DNA of 64,000 bases from DATHKG01 sp035489435 (GTDB lineage Bacteria; Bacteroidota; Bacteroidia; Chitinophagales; Chitinophagaceae), in the NCBI GenBank assembly GCA_035489435.1, contig DATHKG010000039.1; one strand, given 5' to 3'. Position 1 is the stretch's first letter. Each line of letters begins with the position of its first letter. The notes beneath the pieces were generated by a model. It was not told the origin of the DNA. It did no database searches and saw nothing but the letters and a program-made list of their open reading frames with translations. This document shows positions 59,597 to 64,000 of this stretch, one piece after another. A program made the translations under genes and the position numbers.

Positions 59597-62500
59597 ATGA
59601 GAATTACATTGCTTGTAATTGTTTGCCTGATTTCCTGGCCGGTGTTTGCACAACATAACCTGTCTGGCACCCGCAAATCAGGAGCCTATACATATATCTA
59701 TCGGATCACACCAGGTCAAACGCTTGCATTCACAACAAACAGTGCTTTAAAAAACAATTCTAAATCCAGGCGCTCAACGGCAGCTCTCATCAAAAAGCAT
59801 CTCAATCAATCTAACAAAACCGACTCTTTTCTTACGGATAATTCCATGCCCAATTTATCTCCTGGCAATTACCTATTGGTTAGCGCTATAAAAAGTAAGC
59901 TTCATTATGAGTTGAAAACCTACGGTGACCTGGAATATAAGATCATCGAAAACAATCATGACCTCGCTGTTTACCTACATACAAAAAACGGCGACCCGAT
60001 ACCAGATGCCAAAGTTCAGGTTGGAAAAAAAGTGATTCATTACAACTCAGCCGGACGCTACTACCTGCTAAAGAACACAAAGAAAAAAGGCTTGTTACAA
60101 GTGCTTCATAAAAACATTCTGTATTTGGCAGATATTGAAACCAACAAACAAGATGAATATCGGAAACAACCAGGCGTTGCAAGGTTATGGTCAGACATCA
60201 AAACTGCTTTTCCATTAAAATATCTTATAGCCTTCAGCTCAAGACGCAATTCTTATAATGACTATCAAACCTTTTTTGATAATATAACAGGTTACGAAAC
60301 AAAATTCAAAGGTTTCATGGTTTTTAACAAACCCATCTACAGGGCTGGAGACACCGTGCGCTTAAAAGCTTTCGTCACCACAAAAAAAGGAAATCCTGTC
60401 AACAGGCAGATGATACTCAGGCTGAGTGGGGCCGATTTTTATACTGACACCATATTGTCGACCATCGCTCCATACACTAAGGGTGGATATGAATTCTCTT
60501 TTGTATTAAACGATGACCTTGATCTAGACCTTGATGAAAAATATCTGCTGACCCTCGAAGAAACAAAAAGCTCAAAATACGATGTTAACGAATACGATGG
60601 GGATCTTGAGGAAGATGAATATGCCATGAAACGCAAGGTGGTGATGAGGAATACTTTTGAATTTGAGGAGTACGAACTGAAATCTATTACATTCAATGCG
60701 CGGACAGAAAAAAAGAAAACACATCGCGGTGAACAAAATTTTTTATACCTGAAAGCCAGTGATGAGAACGGCTTGCCGGTGCTGGATGGAAGGGTTGATA
60801 TTACTATAGAACCAATTCAAAATAACAACCTGAGGTTTCACGACGAATCTATTTATCTAAAAGATACCCTGTTTACAAAAACAATTAACCTGGAACCCAT
60901 GGGAGACACCCGTGTTTCCATTCCTGATTCTATATTTCCTGCGATTTCCCTGGATTACAAAATCACCTGCGATTTTCTAAACGCTAACAATGAAAGTCGG
61001 AACAAGACAATCACAAATAGCTTTGAAAATACAAATGAGAAGATCTTATTCGAACTGGTTAATGATAGTTTGCTGATTACAATCAACCGCTATAAAACAA
61101 TGCGGGATGCCAATACAGGCCAGGATACAAAAGAAGTTCCGGATACAAACACAAGGAGGGAATCTAACACGTTTATAACGGCGATCAACACCCGGGGCGA
61201 TACAATCCTGCAACAAAGTATTGAACTGCCCGCAAAAATTAAGCTGAACCCCTTCGCTTCAATATACAAATTATCTTCCGGTGAATTACAGGATTCGTTT
61301 GAACTGGACAATAGCAGTAATCTTATCTCCTGTGCCGTTATTCGTACCAAAGATTCATTATCTATTGAACTTAGCAATCCTCATCAACTTCCGGCCTGGT
61401 ACACGATTTTCGCTGGCAAAGATCCGGTTCAAAGGTCAACAGTTGGTGATACCATCATCTACCTGGAATCAATCACAAAAAACAATTATTTTGTTTCGCT
61501 TCAATATGTATACGGAAACCGGGTGTTTACCAAAGATTATACTGTTCCGTTTTACGACAAACAATTGCAGTTAAACGTTGACCAACCCGGTTTTATATAC
61601 CCCGGGCAAACAGCAGAAATAAAAATTAATCTGACAGATATCTCAGGTCAACCGGTAAAAGATGCAGATCTGACGGCCTGGTCATACACAAATAAGTTTG
61701 AAAACAGCCGGGATCCATCAATCCCATATTTTGGTAAACGCTACCGCAACCGTAAGCTGATCAATGATTATGATGAGGCAGAAGAAAGAAATACTGAATT
61801 CATACAGCCTTTAAACTGGACCAGGTGGAGCAAAGAAATGAAACTTGATGCCATTGAATACTATAAGTTCCTTCATCCTTCCGGCATTTACTACAATCAT
61901 CAACCCGCACCAGGATATCTGACACAGATTGCACCCTTCGTGGTTAGCAAAGGTGAGTTACAACAGATCCATTTTTTATATATCGACGAACAGCCGGTGT
62001 TTTTCAGTAGGTCGGAGAATCTGTCTAGATATAGTTTCCCTGTTTCTGATGGAAGACATTCTATTCGTATCCGGACCGACAAAGCATTAATTTCTGTTGA
62101 CAGCATTCAGGTTGTCTTCGGAATGAAAAATGTTTTCAGCATTTCTCTCGACAGCGCAAATCCAAAAGTCCGGATCGTGAAAATGCCTTCGAAGCTAACT
62201 CTCCAGGAAACGGCATTGTGGAGTAAATACATGATACTCATCGAGAGTAATTATGGCGAAAACCTGGCTTATATAAAACAGCACAATAGAATATTTACCA
62301 TAAATAAAATCGAAAGATACTTTGGTTCAAGGTCGAAAAACTTCATGATTGGACCCCTAAAATACCAGTATGCGGAACTGGTAGTAAAGACCGAATTTAC
62401 CCAACCTTTCGAAGCGGAAGGTTCATATCAATACCAGATACGCAAAGGCCTTGTCAAACAAAAACAACTGCCTTATCCCCTTATTCAAAATACAGAACTC

Positions 62501-64000
62501 TCTAACGGTGATATGGACAATGAATTCAGCGATCTTGCTATGACTGAAAAAGAAATAGACAGCCTCTGGCGCGATTATCTTGACCAGCGTAGTCAAAATG
62601 AAAACTTATTCTGGAACCGAACATTTAAAGGTTACAATAATGCCAGGTTGCGGATAGCGGTCACCCATGATGCACGATTGAAAGAACCATTTGTCAGGCA
62701 GGTGATAGTCTTCAAAAAAGACAATTCGGACTTTATACTGATGTTTAAAGGGAGCGAGCGGGATCTCGGTTATTTTGATCCCGGCGAATACAGGATCTTT
62801 TTACTACTGAAAGATGATGACTACTTTCTTAAAGAAGGGATAATAATAAAGCCAAATGGCATCAACTATTATACGGTAAATGTGAACCGTCTTAAAAGAA
62901 AAGACAGCCTGAGTACGAGTATTGCCAATACCATTGATGAAAAGAGTCTATACAGACAATTTGAAACTACCGGAGATCTTGATGCAATAAAACAATCATT
63001 CAACACTGTATATCTCGACCCTAAAACCTTTACCCGGCGGGTATCGGGTAGAGTGTTGGACGATAAAAAGACTCCTGTATCTGGCGCCACCATTTCCATA
63101 AAGGGATCTACTTTTGGCACCGTGTCAAACGAACAAGGATTTTTTTCGCTGGCAACGCCGGATCAATGTACGATATCGATTGGTGCAATAGGTTATACGT
63201 GGATCGAGATAAATGCAGCCAGCCTCAGTGAAATCATCATCCTGAAACCACTGACCAGTGCTTTGAACGAAGTTGTTGTAGTCGGCTACGGCGCATCAAA
63301 AAAGAAAGAGATGACCGGCGCCATCACTCAATCCGCGGAAATGTATGCATTAAGTGGCCGCGTTGCTGGTGTTAGCATACGTGGTGGATCGACTATTACT
63401 TCTGGCAATGCACCTCTCATCATTCTTGATGGCCTACCTTATTCGGGAAAACTGGAAGACATCGACAAATCGCTGATAAAAGATATAAATATTCTTAAAG
63501 GAGAAGCTGCCTCATTATATGGTGCAGCAGGTTTAAATGGAGTAATTATTATAACATCAAACTCAACAAAATCGGTGGAGGTAAACGAGCAGGAGTTACC
63601 ACAATCACAAAACAGTATTCGTAAAAACTTCAGGGATTATGCCTATTGGCAACCAAAACTTCGCACAGATGCAAATGGATCGGCCAGCTTTCGCACAACA
63701 TTTCCTGATGATATTACAAACTGGAAAACATTTGTGATTGCTATGGCCGATAAAAAAAGAACCGGTTTTACAACCGGAAATATCAGGGCGTTTAAGACAG
63801 TGAGCGCAAGTTTAAGCCTGCCTGCTTTCCTGGTTGTGGGTGATTCAATCAACATAATTGGCAAAGCTCAAAACTACCAGGCTGACTCAATCCGGATAAC
63901 CCGCGTGTTCAGTATAAATGACAGCATCATCCAACAAAATCAATTTGCTATTACCAGTTCAAGGATCGACACATTTGCTATTGGTATTAAGGATGCAGAT
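59597..64000 (+). CDS. Alpha-2-macroglobulin-like protein with TonB-plug-like insertion (3' end outside window)
   Basis: The start at ATG 59597 gives a signal peptide (MRITLLVIVCLISWPVFAQ). The frame is open for 1468 codons to the right edge. Residues about 235-270 carry an MG2-type start (FMVFNKPIYRAGDTVRLKAFV). Several macroglobulin beta domains follow. At about 1148-1215 lies a carboxypeptidase-regulatory-like domain (VSGRVLDDKKTPVSGATISI, SNEQGFFSLATP). At about 1225-1320 lies a TonB-receptor plug-like segment (EVVVVGYGASKKKEM, INILKGEAASLYGAAGLNG). At about 1345 the A2M domain begins (YWQPKLRTDANGSASFRTTFPDDITNWKTF). This insertion of a plug-like domain inside a macroglobulin is typical of some Bacteroidota proteins. 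The thioester region, if any, lies beyond the window. Likely a periplasmic protease trap or surface protein. Confidence 0.9.
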   Translation, partial: MRITLLVIVCLISWPVFAQHNLSGTRKSGAYTYIYRITPGQTLAFTTNSALKNNSKSRRSTAALIKKHLNQSNKTDSFLTDNSMPNLSPGNYLLVSAIKSKLHYELKTYGDLEYKIIENNHDLAVYLHTKNGDPIPDAKVQVGKKVIHYNSAGRYYLLKNTKKKGLLQVLHKNILYLADIETNKQDEYRKQPGVARLWSDIKTAFPLKYLIAFSSRRNSYNDYQTFFDNITGYETKFKGFMVFNKPIYRAGDTVRLKAFVTTKKGNPVNRQMILRLSGADFYTDTILSTIAPYTKGGYEFSFVLNDDLDLDLDEKYLLTLEETKSSKYDVNEYDGDLEEDEYAMKRKVVMRNTFEFEEYELKSITFNARTEKKKTHRGEQNFLYLKASDENGLPVLDGRVDITIEPIQNNNLRFHDESIYLKDTLFTKTINLEPMGDTRVSIPDSIFPAISLDYKITCDFLNANNESRNKTITNSFENTNEKILFELVNDSLLITINRYKTMRDANTGQDTKEVPDTNTRRESNTFITAINTRGDTILQQSIELPAKIKLNPFASIYKLSSGELQDSFELDNSSNLISCAVIRTKDSLSIELSNPHQLPAWYTIFAGKDPVQRSTVGDTIIYLESITKNNYFVSLQYVYGNRVFTKDYTVPFYDKQLQLNVDQPGFIYPGQTAEIKINLTDISGQPVKDADLTAWSYTNKFENSRDPSIPYFGKRYRNRKLINDYDEAEERNTEFIQPLNWTRWSKEMKLDAIEYYKFLHPSGIYYNHQPAPGYLTQIAPFVVSKGELQQIHFLYIDEQPVFFSRSENLSRYSFPVSDGRHSIRIRTDKALISVDSIQVVFGMKNVFSISLDSANPKVRIVKMPSKLTLQETALWSKYMILIESNYGENLAYIKQHNRIFTINKIERYFGSRSKNFMIGPLKYQYAELVVKTEFTQPFEAEGSYQYQIRKGLVKQKQLPYPLIQNTELSNGDMDNEFSDLAMTEKEIDSLWRDYLDQRSQNENLFWNRTFKGYNNARLRIAVTHDARLKEPFVRQVIVFKKDNSDFILMFKGSERDLGYFDPGEYRIFLLLKDDDYFLKEGIIIKPNGINYYTVNVNRLKRKDSLSTSIANTIDEKSLYRQFETTGDLDAIKQSFNTVYLDPKTFTRRVSGRVLDDKKTPVSGATISIKGSTFGTVSNEQGFFSLATPDQCTISIGAIGYTWIEINAASLSEIIILKPLTSALNEVVVVGYGASKKKEMTGAITQSAEMYALSGRVAGVSIRGGSTITSGNAPLIILDGLPYSGKLEDIDKSLIKDINILKGEAASLYGAAGLNGVIIITSNSTKSVEVNEQELPQSQNSIRKNFRDYAYWQPKLRTDANGSASFRTTFPDDITNWKTFVIAMADKKRTGFTTGNIRAFKTVSASLSLPAFLVVGDSINIIGKAQNYQADSIRITRVFSINDSIIQQNQFAITSSRIDTFAIGIKDAD

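Noticed and set aside
1..64000. tRNA, rRNA or transposase genes
   Set aside because: None was recognised on reading either strand; I cannot run a covariance-model search, so a missed tRNA is possible.

Overview
The window comes from a member of the Bacteroidota, most likely a soil-type Chitinophagaceae relative. This is inferred from the moderate AT richness, the near absence of strong Shine-Dalgarno sequences, and typical families of that phylum: outer-membrane beta-barrel proteins with a Sec signal ending in GQ, LytTR and 7TM-DISM two-component proteins, TPR histidine kinases, a carboxypeptidase-regulatory/TonB-plug module and a bacterial alpha-2-macroglobulin. No rRNA, tRNA, CRISPR array, transposase or phage structural gene was found.

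Region A (446-12461, minus strand) is a compact run of six genes read leftward. They are a small beta-rich protein that may be a protease substrate or membrane-active effector, a CHAT caspase-like protease, a Roco protein with a TIR domain at each end, a TIR protein, a STAND NTPase with membrane anchor, coiled coil and beta-propeller, and an outer-membrane beta-barrel protein. A nucleoside-2-deoxyribosyltransferase-like (DrHyd) protein diverges from its upstream end at 12727.

Region B (14351-30668, plus strand) holds an N-acetylmuramidase and then a tight nine-gene operon that I do not recognise as any described system. It has six large signal-less beta-rich proteins sharing a common motif (three with tandem Ig-like repeats), a metacaspase-type protease, an ABBA/DMATS-type prenyltransferase-like protein, and an alpha/alpha-toroid protein with a DxDDTA motif like that of class II terpene cyclases. 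This is my best candidate for an undescribed system.

Region C (30990-45676) returns to conflict-type modules. It has a SIR2-TIR fusion translationally coupled to a 2082-residue protein (STAND NTPase, degenerate hydrolase, intact LCAT-like lipase, CHAT protease, TPR tail), two DrHyd-TPR proteins resembling the N-terminal half of animal ASK kinases, a lipoprotein with an internal duplication, and a cholesterol-dependent-cytolysin-like pore-former preceded by a small secreted protein.

Region D (45678-57182) is regulatory and redox: a LytTR regulator/lipoprotein/TPR kinase operon, a six-TM protein, a degenerate histidine kinase in which the phospho-accepting His is Tyr, an operon of a membrane protein with DyP-like ferredoxin folds, a DyP-type peroxidase and a 7TM-DISM kinase, and a NarL-type regulator. 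Region E (57699-64000) is more ordinary: a secreted PepSY-like protein, a zinc alcohol dehydrogenase, and the start of an alpha-2-macroglobulin carrying a TonB-plug-like insertion.

Taken together, roughly the first 45 kb looks like an immunity/regulated-cell-death island. It combines NAD- or nucleotide-targeting domains (TIR, SIR2, DrHyd), caspase-superfamily proteases (two CHAT, one metacaspase), NTPase switches (two STAND, one Roc) and at least one membrane-attacking protein. All functional statements rest on motif reading without database searches.
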